Position numbers and translations under genes: made by a program. Positions 1-13,612 of a stretch of 64,000 nucleotides of DNA are shown here, piece by piece. Below the pieces are notes generated by a model. It was not told the DNA's origin and searched no databases. It saw only the letters and a program-made list of their open reading frames with translations. Position 1 is the first letter of the stretch. Each line of letters begins with the position of its first letter. This DNA comes from Dendrocalamus latiflorus. Taxonomy: Eukaryota; Streptophyta; Magnoliopsida; Poales; Poaceae. The stretch spans positions 37,570,744 to 37,634,743 of the forward strand of contig CM029609.1 in assembly GCA_017311315.1 (NCBI GenBank), in the 5' to 3' direction.

Positions 1-2087
1 GTCGAAGTTACGCAGAGGCGTGGAACTAGGACTTAGCCCAAAGAAGTGCCTCGCGAAGCGAGTTCTCGACCCATGGCATTTGAGAGGCAAAGGTATGCAC
101 AGGAGCGTCAAATTCAACTTGCCTAGGCATGGCCACCAAAGAGTGATAGAACCCTAGGGTACGAAAGATTGACCCATGTGAACACGTAGAAATAAGCAAC
201 TGACTTGTTAGTTTAAGACGCGCGAAGCCCTTGGGTAATCGGGTCATTGTGTGAGCTTGTCAAGATGGGCGTGGATGTATCGCTAGTCCGAGGTGTGATG
301 GAGCTTTAAGGCGCGTGAGGCCGACTAGGGTGTACGCATCCCTACTTGCGAGCTTGATTGGTGAAACTAAGTTGAACGACATATTGAGATATGATTGAGC
401 GATGCATGCCAACACACCGAGATGTTCGAGGTTGGCGTGGGTATCTGGGACTAGCCTGATTAGGCTTGATCCTCAAGGTGAGGGGATACATACTAAGTTG
501 TTGTCTACTCGATGTATCAAGATACGGTGCTAAAAGCTTGGAGGTGTGCCACATGCTTGGCTTACGGAGGCATGGCCTATGAAGCAAGGAGTGCCTAATG
601 CGAAACTACATTTAGTTGAGGGATAGCCCTCAAGGCTAATCACACCGCGTCGAGGTAAAGTAATCAATCCAATGGGCGCACATAATTGAGGAGATATCAA
701 TAGATCGAGTTGAGCTTGGTCAAGGGAATGCCCTGTATGTCGAGTTGCATCATGCGAAGGCGAAGGTATTGAGGGGTGTTGCGCCTTGCTGGGCGAGCTA
801 ACCTGACGTTTGGAGGGGTGCGTTGAGGCGCAAAGTTCTAGAGAATGATGAGTTGCCTATGAGGTGAGGAGGCGTGCACTGAAACGTCTATTAATCGGTT
901 CCTAGAGGGGTCGCCTGTGGTGCGAGTTGCCATCACTTTCAAGACGCTTGAAAAGCTTTGTCGACACACTAGAAGGGCCAAGGTAGTAGGCATAGTGAAC
1001 CACCTTCTTGGGAATGACGTGGACCTTGTCTTTGATGTAGCGTGACTCTGGTTTGGGGGCAGCGCCCTAGAGGACAGGGAAGGCGACAACACCATGGCTA
1101 GCCCGGACTCGCACCTGAAGCATGGCAGGGTTGAAGTGTCACCACTAAAGTAGCATAACGCTCAAGACGAGGCTCAGGAGTGCTTTCGAAAAACTAGTGC
1201 TGGAGACGAGGCTCATGAGCACTCCACAGTTGGGAAGGGGCCGAGACTTCGCCATGGCTCGCTAGAGGTTACCACTGAGTCTTGGCTCGCCTTGATGGAC
1301 ATGTCTGGTGAGGTGGCTAGAGCGTCGACGTCAGGCTCTCATTGCTACTACATGAAGACTTCCATTGAAGTTTTGCTTACCTCCCTTCAGCTGGCAAGCC
1401 GCTAGCATTTCACCACTTTCGAGGTACCAACATACAAGGCGTCAACCTCAACTGACCTGGAAGGGGGGCTAGAAGCATATCACCAGCACGTCCACTCCTT
1501 CTTGCGGGTTTGGAGTTTGCGCGGGTTGAGCTATCTCGATGGGCTCATTTGCCAAGCCCGTGCTCGACCATCCGAGGGAGACTCTAGCACGTGATAGGGA
1601 GGTCTCAGGGGACCAGGTCTATCCTAAGTGTGAGGCTTGCCATAAGTATGCTAATGTTAGTTGCTAGTTTGTGTATCTTAGCTTGCCGGCCCGCTCAAGT
1701 GTTCCTATTGGCACCAGCTTTGAGTAGAGCCTTCTATGTAGCTTTTTGTACTTCATGGGAGCTGACCCCTTTTATAGCCATTATGTTATCAATGGAGCTG
1801 AGGGGTTTCGGGTCCATTGTTCTTCGGTGTGCTGTGAGGTGATGAGATGTTCACGATGTTCACAACAACTTTCTTCCTATACCTGTAGACGATGGTGTGG
1901 CGAACCAAACTAACCACTGGCCACATCGGAACCAATCGTCCTCGAGCCGAGTCATTTACATAGCGAGCTTCACGTGGAGCGCCAAAGTTCGAGCAGTAGT
2001 TAGAGGGCGAATGGTTGGGGTGAGGACCGGTTGCAACTTCCATTGAAACCATTCTGAACGATTGGGGTTAGACTCTTTGTGCCCCAT
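1..2087. other. Unassigned sequence, probably old repeat
   Basis: No reading frame in this stretch carries a motif I recognise; the longest open frames are under 90 codons and overlap on both strands. It lies just beyond the 3' end of a decayed minus-strand gypsy element and may be flanking repeat. I see no LTR ends, splice pattern or RNA gene. Confidence 0.3.
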
Positions 2088-3162
2088 GTTGGGACTCATT
2101 TTTGCGCAAGGAATGATGTTGGCTCAGAACCGACCAATGTGGCACAACATCGGGACGCCTTTGTTGATGAGGGGATTTGGTCCGATCTTCCAATGAGAAT
2201 GATAACTACAATTGTTTGTTATGCCGTTGATGATGAGACTACTTGACTGAAACGACCAAGTCCGTCCTACAATCGCTACACCACACCCTTGTCATTACTA
2301 ACCGTGCCCAACACGGATGATCTTTCTTGCAAACAATCGAGAATCATGTAAGAAAGAAATAAGCACGATCTGAATTTGCGAATGAAATACAAGGTTTCAT
2401 TGAACAATGGAGAGGCCTGAAATCACCGTAGTTGGTCTAGTCGACACAAGTACACAACTGATATTTTCTGAATGAAAATCAATTTAAAGAAGTCTAAACC
2501 CTAAAAGCAGCATCCCTAGCAGTTTTTATAGTGCTAGGGATGTAGGGGCACGTCTGTGAGAGTAGGAAAACATCCCACTACAACTCTCCAGTTGGGCTCA
2601 AACTGATACAAGGCCTAAAGCCTAGGTTTGGAACTGATTCAGATTTGTTTTATATATTATGCTATGCTCAGGTGGAATTTTGAAGTGGGACTAGAACCAT
2701 TGGAAAGAGGACGTCAAAATCTTTCTAACAAGTCTAAGATCACCTCATTGGACTCCGTATGTATTTTGTATGCTCGTCTGAAGTTAGTGTTGTCTCTAGA
2801 GATTGAACTAGATTCTGGAACATACCCTGCTTTCATTCTTGGTCGCCTTGGTCTCAAAGTGATGTGGTGACCTCCAATGTCCATCCCAAGCACATTCATT
2901 ACTCCATGTGCCTCTCCTTGGTCCTTGTCCAAGTTCCTAAGCACAACACATCACAAGCATCACGCAACAATCCATTCTCAGAAGCTGAATTATACATCCC
3001 TAGGAACGAGCTCATCTGATAATTCAACTTGCGTGTGCGAGCTCTCATCATAGTTTCTTGCCTATCATCTTGTAGATGAGTGCTGTGTGTATCTAAGAAA
3101 ATGATATCCTCATCCTCCTCCTCTTGAATTGGAGTTGTCACCGACTCAAACTCATCTTCTTC
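2088..3162 (-). mobile_element. 3' end and LTR-like part of a decayed Ty3/gypsy element
   Basis: Read on the minus strand this follows directly from the integrase end at 3163. It first gives an acidic tail (about 3110-3160) and a basic patch with an RART-type motif (about 3020-3060), both common after gypsy integrase. It then becomes non-coding, with a TATA-like stretch near 2525-2540. A TGTTGGGACTC start at 2088 could be the outer LTR end, but I could not fix both LTR borders because no second LTR remains in the window. Boundaries are approximate. Confidence 0.5.
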
Positions 3163-3751
3163 TCATAGGTATGGCTTCAAATTTGCAATGTTAAATATGG
3201 GGCTAACCCCAAAATCTGCAGGCAACTCAAAATTATATGCATTATCATTTATCTTTTCAATAATCTTAAAAGGACCATCAGCTCTAGGCATCAGCTTAGA
3301 CTTTCTCAATTCTGGAAATCTATCTTTTCTCAAATGCAACCAAACAAGATCACCAAGTTCAAAAATTATTTTCTTTCTACCTTTAATACCAGCAACCCTA
3401 TATTTCTCATTCATTCGCTCCATATTTTCTTTAATAGTTTCATGCAACTTAAGAACAAATTCAGCATGTTTCCCAGCATCTGAATTTATCCTCTCCGAAG
3501 ATGGTAGAGGTAACAAATTAATTGGAGCGCAAGGGTTATAGCCATATACTACCTGAAAAGGGCTCGTCTTTGTGGTTGAATGCAGCGAGTGATTATAGAC
3601 AAACTCCATGTGAGGTAGACATTCTTCCCATATCTTCAAGTTCCTCAAAATGGCCCTCAATATTGTTGACAAGATACGGTTGATGACCTCAGTTTGTCAA
3701 TTAGTTTGGAGATGACAAGTAGTTGAAAACAGAAGCTTCGTTCTAAGTTTT
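3163..3751 (-). pseudogene. Ty3/gypsy integrase C-terminal fragment
   Basis: The 169-codon open frame at 3163-3672 encodes the end of a gypsy integrase. It covers the segment after the catalytic core, with the conserved WEECLPHMEFVYN-type block, the PFQVVYGYNP block, and a C-terminal GPFKIIEKINDNAY / NIANLKPYL domain. Upstream in the same frame the core's STTCHLQTN block is readable, but the usual Trp codon in the following motif is a TGA stop (about 3699-3702). The frame is cut at 3751 by the giant-LTR insertion. The rest of the same polyprotein resumes at 16792, with about 70 residues of the catalytic core missing. This copy cannot make integrase. Confidence 0.85.
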
Positions 3752-4513
3752 TGTAGGGACCCAGATATTAATATCCGGCACCCTCTATGATTCCACCGCA
3801 CTATTCCCTGGATCAGTAGATAGTGCTCACAGTTACAGTAATGAATATCAAAAATACATATCATGCGGAAGCGTAAATATAATAGTAGACTTACTCATGG
3901 GCCGATTAGGCCGAAATCAATAAATTGCAGCAGCGGAAGAACGAGCACCCAGGTGGGACCTTCAGGACATGCCCACAGGCAGCCAACTGGAGGTTCGCGA
4001 CCTAGCTCTTGATATCTTCATCTTCTCTGCCAGCTTGTCCAATCTTGATGCTGAGGCGAGGTGATTTTGATTCTTGATTCTGAATTTTGTCGCAAAAGCG
4101 AGCGTGAGCACTCCAACCCCGTGCTCCGCGAGCCAATACACAGAATGCAAATAAATAGTATGCATGGCTTAACAAAGGAGAGGCTCGGGTTATTTTATTT
4201 GTCAAAAATCGCCTTTAGTAGCATTATCATGATTTAATTATAGTATTATTGTTGCTACCTAAACGCCACACAACAATTGCCATAATTGACTTAATCCACC
4301 AAAATACCCTTTAATTATTGACTGCTGTCTAAAACTCCAAACAGCGAGTGACATCATTTAACTAATATCACTTAATTAATCCACCAATATCTTTTGTATT
4401 CTAAATTTCTACCAATCCAATCCTTTTGTTATTGATCCACAACCATAATTTGCTCTTCCAATTATCAACCTTATTATCCATTATCCATCTCTAACTACTT
4501 CACTATTATGCCT

Positions 4514-4680
4514 CCACCAAGAATATCATTGATCAAGTCTATGAATCGCTAGTATACATCCACCAAGAATATCATTGATTAGGTCTATGATTCTCTAATA
4601 TATATCCACCAAGAATATCATTGATCAGGCCTATGAATCACTAGTATATATATCCACCAAGAATATCATTGATCAAGATC
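4514..4680. repeat. 46-48 bp minisatellite inside the giant LTR (copy 1)
   Basis: Units beginning CCACCAAGAATATCATTG start at 4514, 4560, 4606 and 4654, giving about 3.5 copies with periods of 46, 46 and 48. The same array is present in the second LTR, so it predates the duplication of the element. Confidence 0.85.
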
Positions 4681-7563
4681 AATCCCCCATAGTTATTTTC
4701 ATACCTCCAAATTTCCAGAAAATCAATTCATCCATCTAGTGTATAATCCAATCCGATTAATTCCATTATCGCCAATATCTCCCAAGAATTTTAAATTATC
4801 AGTGTCATAATCCAGCAAATACCTTTATACTTCCTAATTCTCCAAAAATCATTTAATTCGTCTATCTAGCCTATATATTCATTTCTGCTCCACCAATTTA
4901 TTTCTCCTAGACTCCACACTATCTTTATCCCTCTTGTGATCAATCATGAGTCCACCAACTTCTTTATGTGATTACCATAAGCAGCCATCTTCCCTTTCCT
5001 ACGACTCTATTTATTCTTCCTAACATTTTATTTGTGAGCAATGCTACCATTATTTAAAAATATAATACATAGAAATTTCCTGAGACCTAGCAGTTTTGAA
5101 CAAAAGCATAATGTTCAAGAACATGCAATAATAATAGCGATCCAGATTCCATCCACCGTTACATGGCATCCGCACCATATGCTATCCTTTCAGCGTTATA
5201 ACCGCTTACATTACCACTGGGACGACGCCCAGGACAACTCAAATCAGGGCTTTCCACTGCCCTTCCACTTTTCCAATCCCAACCATAAAGCATTTTGAAA
5301 TAGAACTATATCTGGTTAAGTTCCCATGTCCGCCCTTGACCGTGGGCACGGCTATTCGAATAGTTTTGACTCTGCAGAGTTTGTACACTTTCACCACAAG
5401 AGACAATCAACTCATTGCCCCACACGATTCCTTAGAAGTGTGGTTGAGCAGACCGTCACAGTGACTTTTCAAAGTATCTAGTCCCTTCAGTCATCTCACC
5501 TTATGGGCTTCTCCCACTTGCGGTGGGTCCCATCTATGCGCGGGATGTTTCCCCCAGCCACTACGCAGCTCGGGCTTCTCTCTTCCCGCAACGTAGGACA
5601 GCTGGGAAACTTCACCCCCCACTGGTGTCCCTTCAGGCCCCCTTGCCATAGCGTAGCCCCTTCAATCCCCTACCAGCGAGATGAGTCCGGGGTTTCGATA
5701 AATTTACTTAGCCAAGTTGTACTTTACAGACTTGTGGTAGCACTGTTATACAGGGGAGGTCATGACAAGATTCAGTCCTTAGGGTTATCTGGGCGGTTCT
5801 ACCACAAACCACACTCTCGTGCACACCTGCACCATACTCACACCCTCAAACCAATCCGCCCAGATATTTAAGCAAGTTGGAGATTTTGGGAGTATAAAAT
5901 AATCATATCCAAATATATACCAGTCATTCCCACCATGATTGTCCAAACCAATTTCTCATGATTAAAAATGACAATGATGCTTGGGGCATTTCAGCGCCCC
6001 CTAAGTATCTATGCAGTACTAAGCATAGCATATAATTAGGAACTTATTTTTGAAGTGTTACTATTATAATTTTGCTAGGGTGACAAGGTTCACACATTCA
6101 AATATTCCAAAGGAGGGGTAATATTATTCAAGGTAAACAATGGGCATATAACTAGAATATTAAATTAAACATGTATTTGCATATAACATAATAGCATGCA
6201 ATTTGATAATTTAAAACAAAGCAATTTGCAGAAAATGTAAGTTCAACATGATCAAAGTATTGACTCGCCTGGCGCGGTTTATCGCGGTCTTGAGCTCACG
6301 CAAAGCGTTCTTGTTTGATGGTCTTGAGTTGTTGGTCTCTATCTTTACTCCGATCTTGATCTCACTTGATCCATTGAATCTTCACGACATCCAATTTCTA
6401 ATCACGCGATAAACGATCGAATCCAAATAAAAGCAATCAACTCAAAAGATCCAATATATCAAAATAAACTCAATTTAGATTTATTATAAGTTAATGGGTG
6501 ATTCGGGTGATTTGAGGCAATGTCGGTGGTCGGGTACGAGGACTTGATTTTTCTTATTAATAATTACTTTTATCATTTTTGTATTTACCAAGGGAGTTTC
6601 ATCATAAGTTAGGTTAGGCCTATGAATCGGTTTATTAGTCTAGTTGGGTATCATTTTGTCGAGCGTTAATATTCTGGGCATGTGCGATGTATGGGCGATG
6701 TATACAATGTTTAATATACCGAGTTAGTCTTACAATCTGAGTATTTAGCATTTTGTGGTGCGACAGGTTATGTACCTTCAGTTATCGCTAGCTAAGTTTA
6801 CTTTGAATTAGGGTCTATTTATATGGATCCCAGCTTGCTATATATATAATTATGCTCAATATCATTATGTATTACATCTATTGCTAAAATTTAATTAATG
6901 GCACTATTTGTATCTTGCTTGTACTTTAGCTACTATTAGGCTTAGCTTTGTTTCTAATTTTAGTTCATACCTGCTATCTGGGCAAAGCTTGGTATATAAG
7001 TTTATATTTTAATATCTGCTATTTAGCAAAATCTACCACAAAAATTTGTTTAATAGAGGCAAGTTAAATAGCGGGCACAGATTCTAATTATAATTAAGGG
7101 CAGTCTTTAATCTGGAGTCTTATTTTTTTTAACTAAACATAATATCCAAACCTTTAACATTATTTGGAATTTCTTTTCAATTAAGATCTTTACTAAATTT
7201 GAATACCTAACCAAAGAAAATTTTCTTTATTAATGCCTTTAATTAATATTTAATCATTGAGTTAATTATTCAAATAGCATTAATTATTCACATATACTAA
7301 CTAATCCACATTTAAATATTAAACAATCTGGTTTTAAGACCTAATTAAATTTATTAACTTTTCTAGATTATGCCTATTTTTTTATTTTTATTAATTAAAA
7401 AGAGCTACAAAAAATAGAACAAAAATGTGGGGAAAAGAAAGGGAAGAAGGCAGGGGCAGGAGCCGGGGCCCACGCGCAAAATAAAAGGGGGGAGAGAGGA
7501 AAGGGGGGCCGGGTTTGATGGCCGGCCTGACCTCCAACTCTTTTTTTTATTTTAATTTCCATT

Positions 7564-7740
7564 TTGCTTATTTATTACATATATTTATATATGTATACAC
7601 AGGTATATGTATACACACACATATATATATTACTTAGTTCTATTTTTGTGTATGTATACATATATTTATTTTGTTTATATCCATATATATATATATATAT
7701 TTCTTTTATTTGCACATTCATTTTATATACATGCATATAT
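7564..7740. repeat. TA/GTATA-rich low-complexity tract
   Basis: A run of alternating TATA, GTATAC and CACATATATA blocks lies inside giant LTR 1, with a matching tract at about 14870-15045 in LTR 2. The open frames here are low-complexity Tyr/Ile/Phe runs, not genes. Confidence 0.8.
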
Positions 7741-8143
7741 TTCCTTCATGCCAATATTTTTGTATAATTACATTTTATGTCTTGCTCATCTTTCTAGGTC
7801 CTTGTATGCATACTTGTATAGGTTCAATTTATTTTTGTTTCCCTTTATATACTATTATCTTCAAAATGATATTTTATATTTTATTAACTCAGATTTCTCT
7901 CCCCTTATACTGGATCATCTTTTCATATTCGAATTTATAAATTTGAGTTTCCTTTATTTGCATATTCCCATGTATAGCATTACTAATATTGATTTTTTTT
8001 GGTCTTTCTTGAATTTTTTTTAACTTTTGGGAGCTCAATCAAAATTTAAGAACACCATGAAAATCCAAACTCAAATACAATATTTGACAAAGATAACTCA
8101 AGGGCTTCATATTTTCAAATTTAAAATTTCAGGATGTTACAAA

Positions 8144-8155
8144 TCTACCCCCCTT
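8144..8155 (-). other. Polypurine tract of the LARD-like element
   Basis: The plus strand reads TCTACCCCCCTT directly after the LTR tip TTACA; the minus strand is the purine-rich AAGGGGGGTAGA, the expected plus-strand primer next to a 3' LTR. The same tract follows LTR 2 at 15450-15461. Confidence 0.8.
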
Positions 8156-9912
8156 AAATGAATCTCGACCCCGAGATTCCGGTAGAGCAGAAAGAATGGA
8201 GGTGAGTTATATTGGCTAGCAATGGGTTTCGGGGTGTTGCTCGACATATAGTTCCTTAGCTCCATAGAGAGATGAGATCTGCATAATAGGGGTTAGCACT
8301 TGGAGAAGTCAAAAGGGAAGAAATATACCTTGTTCTCCTGGATAGGTCGTAGACTTCCAACTACTTGCTCTTTGACATTGTTGTCTTCACATCCTCGTAG
8401 AATGGGGTAGTTGCCTCGCCTATTGGACATATGGTTGTAGAATTTCATATCGATAAGTGGGTAGCAATGGTCTGTGCCCTAGGGGGTAGAGGGCATTAGG
8501 AATACAGAGGGGATGATGGACATATCTATATGGTGGTCTTTTGTCCTTATCACTGTAAGGCTCCTGGTCTTGCAAGTCTTCTTGTATTAGTTTGATTAGC
8601 TCTGAGTCCAGGTTGTCGCACCTCCAACACATACATCTTGGTAGTTCTTCGACATTTTTGTTTCTTGGTGCTACCCCCCTTAAAATGGGTATCACTAGTC
8701 ATTATTCATCTCTTCTAACTCCAGGCATGATGGGTCATCTTGGTAAGTAAGGAGAAAATGTGAGCAGGATAGAGCCTCGAGGCTTGGTCTTGGTGCCGGT
8801 TGAATCTCTTAGTTGGAGAGCGGTGAAGGCTCCACCTGTCCTTGTTTGTCTTGGCTTGGCTATCTATCACTTTGCTTGGGTCGATCTGACTGGGTTTGTA
8901 GCAAATGGGGACGAGAGGGAATAGCAGGAGGTAAGGATAGAATCGCGGGGATACGAAAATCTAAACCCATTACAACTGTAAAAGAGTATACCCCGGGAAA
9001 CTGGGGTGGCACATGAATCTCATAAGTTTCTAAAACACTCTTTTCCTGTGACCACAAAATGTGACGCCCGAGGACAAGAAGGCAGTGCACAGGGCCAACT
9101 AGAATCTTGCAACAATACATCGTCTACTCGGGGAACACACTTAAGAGGCATAGGGTTTATCGGCATAGTTCGTTTAAAACGAAACCACCTTATCTTCATG
9201 AATAACTTCAACGTTCCTAACCTTAAAATTTGGAGTAGGGGTATGAGAAGGGAAACAAAATTTTCCTTTTGAAATCAATAGAAGGAAGAGGATAGTATTC
9301 GGGGCTGACTTGATTGATATTAATACTCACTCTCCTATTATTATTTTTGGTAAGTAAATCTTTGTGGCAAAATGGATTTTTTTTGTAGTTTGAAATACAA
9401 AACCTTGAAACATGTGTATATATATTTTCGAAAAGAAGTGTTTTTTTTTCTAATCACAGGTAATAAAACCAAAAATGGAAAATATGTTTTTATCAATATA
9501 GTCCTCTTTTTTTTCTAGTAAGTAGTTGAATTTATGAAAATTTCCTTGGAAGATAAGGTTTGTTAAAACGAGTTTGAAAATGAATTTTTTTTGTAAACAA
9601 TTTGATAATTGATCTTCCAAGGGTAATATTTTTTTAAAGTTGAGTTTCCAACTTAAGCTTTTGTGACTTGGGTCAAAAGTAGACTTTAAAAGAGAGCTTA
9701 CAAGAGGATACTGGATTTTTGTCATTTTGAATTCGTGGTAAGAAAGCCTCAGAAATAATAATCGCTAAGACAGCATATAGATGAGGGGGAATCATCTAAG
9801 AGAGATAAGAACGAGCAGTATAACTTATATTTTTGGAAATAATATTTTAAAGAAACATTTCTAGTTATGAAACTAACGGCCAGGCTAACTAGGTCACGAC
9901 CTGCAGTCGATA

Positions 9913-9925
9913 TGCTCTGATACCA
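9913..9925 (-). other. Primer-binding site (initiator tRNA-Met type)
   Basis: The plus strand TGCTCTGATACCA is the complement of TGGTATCAGAGCA, the standard plant retrotransposon primer site for initiator tRNA-Met. It sits four bases from the start of LTR 2 and fixes that LTR as the 5' LTR of a minus-oriented element. Confidence 0.9.
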
Positions 9926-10691
9926 TCGCTGTAGGGACCCAGATATTAATATCCGGCACCCTCTGTGATTCCACCGCACTATTCCCTGGATCAGTAGATA
10001 GTGCTCACAGTTACAGTAATGAATATCAAAAATACATATCATGCGGAAGCGTAAATATAATAGTAGACTTACTCATGGGCCGATTAGGCCGAAATCAATA
10101 AATTGCAGCAGCGGAAGAACGAGCACCCAGGTGGGACCTTCAGGACATGCCCACAGGCAGCCAACTGGAGGTTCGCGACCTAGCTCTTGACATCTTCATC
10201 TTCTCTGCCAGCTTGTCCAATCTTGATGCTGAGGCGAGGTGATTTTGATTCTTGATTCTGAATTTTGTCGCAAAAGCGAGCGTGAGCACTCCAACCCCGT
10301 GCTCCGCGAGCCAATGCACAGAATGCAAATAAATAGTATGCATGGCTTAACAAAGGAGAGGCTCGGGTTATTTTATTTGCCAAAAATCACCTTTAGTAGC
10401 ATTATCATGATTTAATTATAGTATTATTGTTGCTACCTAAACGCCACACAACAATTGCCATAATTGACTTAATCCACCAAAATACCCTTTAATTATTGAC
10501 TGATGTCTAAAACTCCAAACAGCGAGTGACATCATTTAACTAATATCACTTAATTAATCCACCAATATCTTTTGTATTCTAAATTTCTACCAATCCAATC
10601 CTTTTGTTATTGATCCACAACCATAATTTGCTCTTCCAATTATCAACCTTATTATCCATTATCCATCTCTAACTACTTCACTATTATGCCT

Positions 10692-10860
10692 CCACCAAGA
10701 ATATCATTGATCAAGTCTATGAATCGCTAGTATACATCCACCAAGAATATCATTGATTAGGTCTATGATTCTCTAATATATATCCACCAAGAATATCATT
10801 GGTCAGGCCTATGAATCACTAGTATATATATCCACCAAGAAAATCATTGATCAAGATCAA
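10692..10860. repeat. 46-48 bp minisatellite inside the giant LTR (copy 2)
   Basis: The same CCACCAAGAATATCATTG-type units as at 4514-4680, with single-base differences (for example one unit reads AAAATCATTG). The position is equivalent within the LTR. Confidence 0.8.
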
Positions 10861-13612
10861 TCCCCCATAGTTATTTTCATACCTCCAAATTTCCAGAAAA
10901 TCAATTCATCCATCTAGTGTATAATCCAATCCGATTAATTCCATTATCGCCAATATCTCCCAAGAATTTTAAATTATCAGTGTCATAATCCAGCAAATAC
11001 CTTTATACTTCCTAATTCTCCAAAAATCATTTAATTCGTCTATCTAGCCTATATATTCATTTCTGCTCCACCAATTTATTTCTCCTAGACTCCACACTAT
11101 CTTTATCCCTCTTGTGATCAATCATGAGTCCACCAACTTCTTTATGTGATTACCATAAGCAGCCATCTTCCCTTTCCTACGACTCTATTTATTCTTCCTG
11201 ACATTTTATTTGTGAGCAATGCTACCATTATTTAAAAATATAATACATAGAAATTTCCTGAGACCTAGCAGTTTTGAACAAAAGCATAATGTTCAAGAAC
11301 ATGCAATAATAATAGTGATCCAGATTCCATCCACCGTTACATGGCATCCGCACCATATGCTATCCTTTCAGCGTCATAACCGCTTACATTACCACTGGGA
11401 CGACGCCCAGAACAACTCAAATCAGGGCTTTCCACTGCCCTTCCACTTTTCCAATCCCAACCATAAAGCATTTTGAAATAGAACTATATCTGGTTAAGTT
11501 CCCATGTCCGCCCTTGACCGTGGGCACGGCTATTCGAATAGTTTTGACTCTGTAGAGTTTGTACACTTTCACCACAAGAGACAATCAACTCGTTGCCCCA
11601 CACGATTCCTTAGAAGTGTGGTTGAGCAGTCCGTCACAGTGACTTTTCAAAGTATCTAGTCCCTTCAGTCATCTCACCTTATGGGCTTCTCCCACTTGCG
11701 GTGGGTCTCATCTATGCGCGGGACGTTTCCCCCGGCCACTACGCAGCTCGGGCTTCTCTCTTCCCGCAACGTAGGACAGCTGGGAAACTTCACCCCCCAC
11801 TGGTGTCCCTTCAGGCCCCCTTGCCATAGCGTAGCCCCTTCAATCCCCTACCAGTGAGATGAGTCCGGGGTTTCGATAAATTTACTTAGCCAAGTTGTAC
11901 TTTACAGACTTGTGGTTGCTCTGTTATACAGGGGAGGTCATGACAAGATTCAGTCCTTAGGGTTATCTGGGCGGTTCTACCACAAACCACACTCTCGTGC
12001 ACACCTGCACCATAATCACACCCTCAAACCAATCCGCCCAGATATTTAAGCAAGTTGGAGATTTTGGGAGTATAAAATAATCATATCCAAATATATACCA
12101 GTCATTCCCACCATGACTGTCCAAACCAATTTCTCAAGATTAAAAATGATAATGATGCTTGGGGCATTTCAGCGCCCCCTGAGTATCTATGCAGTACTAA
12201 GCATAGCATATAATTAGGGACTTATTTTTGAAGTGTTACTATTATAATTTTGCTAGGGTGACAAGGTTCACACATTCAAATATTCCAAAGGAGGGGTAAT
12301 ATTATTCAAGGTAAACAATGGGCATATAACTGGAATATTAAATTAAACATGTATTTGCATATAACATAACAGCATGCAATTTGATAATTTAAAACAAAGT
12401 AATTTGCAGAAAATGTAAGTTCAACATGATCAAAGTATTGACTCGCCTGGCGCGGTTTACCGCGGTCTTGAGCTCACGCAAAGCGTTCTTGTTTGATGGT
12501 CTTGAGTTGTTGGTCTCTATCTTTACTCCGATCTTGATCTCACTTGATCCATTGAATCTTCACGACATCCAATTTCTAATCACGCGATAAACGATCGAAT
12601 CCAAATAAAAGCAATCAACTCAAAAGTTCCAATATATCAAATAAACTCAATTTAGATTTATTATAAGTTAATGGGTGATTCGGGTGATTTGAGGCAATGT
12701 CGGTGGTCGGGTACGAGGACTTGATTTTTCTTATTAATAATTCCTTTTATCATTTTTGTATTTACCAAGGGAGTTTCATCATATGTTAGGTTAGGCCTAT
12801 GAATCGGTTTATTAGTCTAGTTGGGTATCATTTTGTCGAGCGTTAATATTCTGGGCATGTGCAATATATGGGCGATGTATACAATATTTAATATACCGAG
12901 TTAGTCTTACAATCTGAGTATTTAGCATTTTGTGGTGCGACAGGTTATGTACCTTCAGTTATCGCTAGCTAAGTTTACTTTGAATTAGGGTCTATTTATA
13001 TGGATCCCAGCTTGCTATATATATAATTATGCTCAATATCATTATGTATTACATCTATTGCTAAAATTTAATTAATGGCACTATTTGTATCTTGCTTGTA
13101 CTTTAGCTACTATTAGGCTTAGCTTTGTTTCTAATTTTAGTTCATACCTGCTATCTGGGCAAAGCTTGGTATATAAGTTTATATTTTAATATCTGCTATT
13201 TAGCAAAATCTACCACAAAACTTTGTTTAATAGAGGCAAGTTAAATAGCGGACACAGATTCTAATTATAATTAAGGGCAGTCTTTAATCTGGAGTCTTAT
13301 TTTTTTTAACTAAACATAATATCCAAACCTTTAACATTATTTGGAATTTCTTTTCAATTAAGATCTTTACTAAATTTGAATACCTAACCAAAGAAAATTT
13401 TCTTTATTAATGCCTTTAATTAATATTTAATCTTTGAGTTAATTATTCAAATAGCATTAATTATTCACATATACTAACTAATTCACATTTAAATATTAAA
13501 CAATCTGGTTTTAAGACCTAATTAAATTTATTAACTTTTCTAGATTATTCCTATTTTTTATTTTTATTAATTAAAAAGAGCTACAAAAAATAGAACAAAA
13601 ATGTGGGGAAAA

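Larger units (their letters stand above)
3752..8141 (-). repeat. Giant LTR 1 (3' LTR of a LARD-like element)
   Basis: On the plus strand it starts TGTAGGGACCC and ends GGATGTTACA, so in element orientation it is TGTAACATCC...GGGTCCCTACA, with the inverted TGTA/TACA tips of a typical LTR. At 4,390 bp it is unusually long. It is followed by a polypurine tract and is nearly identical to 9930-15447, except that it lacks a 1,126-bp GC-rich block. It is AT-rich, with an internal 46-48 bp minisatellite (4514-4680) and a TA/GTATA-rich stretch (7564-7740). It encodes nothing recognisable. The five bases to its left are GTTTT; the matching right duplication is lost. Confidence 0.85.
8142..9929 (-). mobile_element. 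Internal region of the LARD-like element, no gag-pol
   Basis: The 1,788-bp stretch lies between two giant LTRs. In minus orientation it starts with a tRNA-Met-type primer-binding site (9913-9925) and ends with a polypurine tract (8144-8155), so it is a true retrotransposon interior. No protease, integrase or reverse transcriptase motif is visible on either strand. Short open frames on the minus strand (8420-8695, 91 codons; 8860-9120, 86 codons) recur almost unchanged in the second copy, but they look like nothing I recognise. Mobilisation would need enzymes from an autonomous relative. Confidence 0.8.

Noticed and set aside
7564..8023. Tyr/Ile/Phe-rich frames and their copies at 14817-15366
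   Set aside because: Low-complexity TA-rich DNA inside the giant LTRs.
8420..9120. Two short frames conserved between the two LARD interiors as a possible protein
   Set aside because: The copies are nearly identical at all positions because the duplication is recent, so conservation is uninformative; no motif seen.
9913..9925. tRNA-Met gene
   Set aside because: Only the 3' complement is present next to an LTR; it is a primer-binding site. The same applies at 27164, 28018 and 34893.
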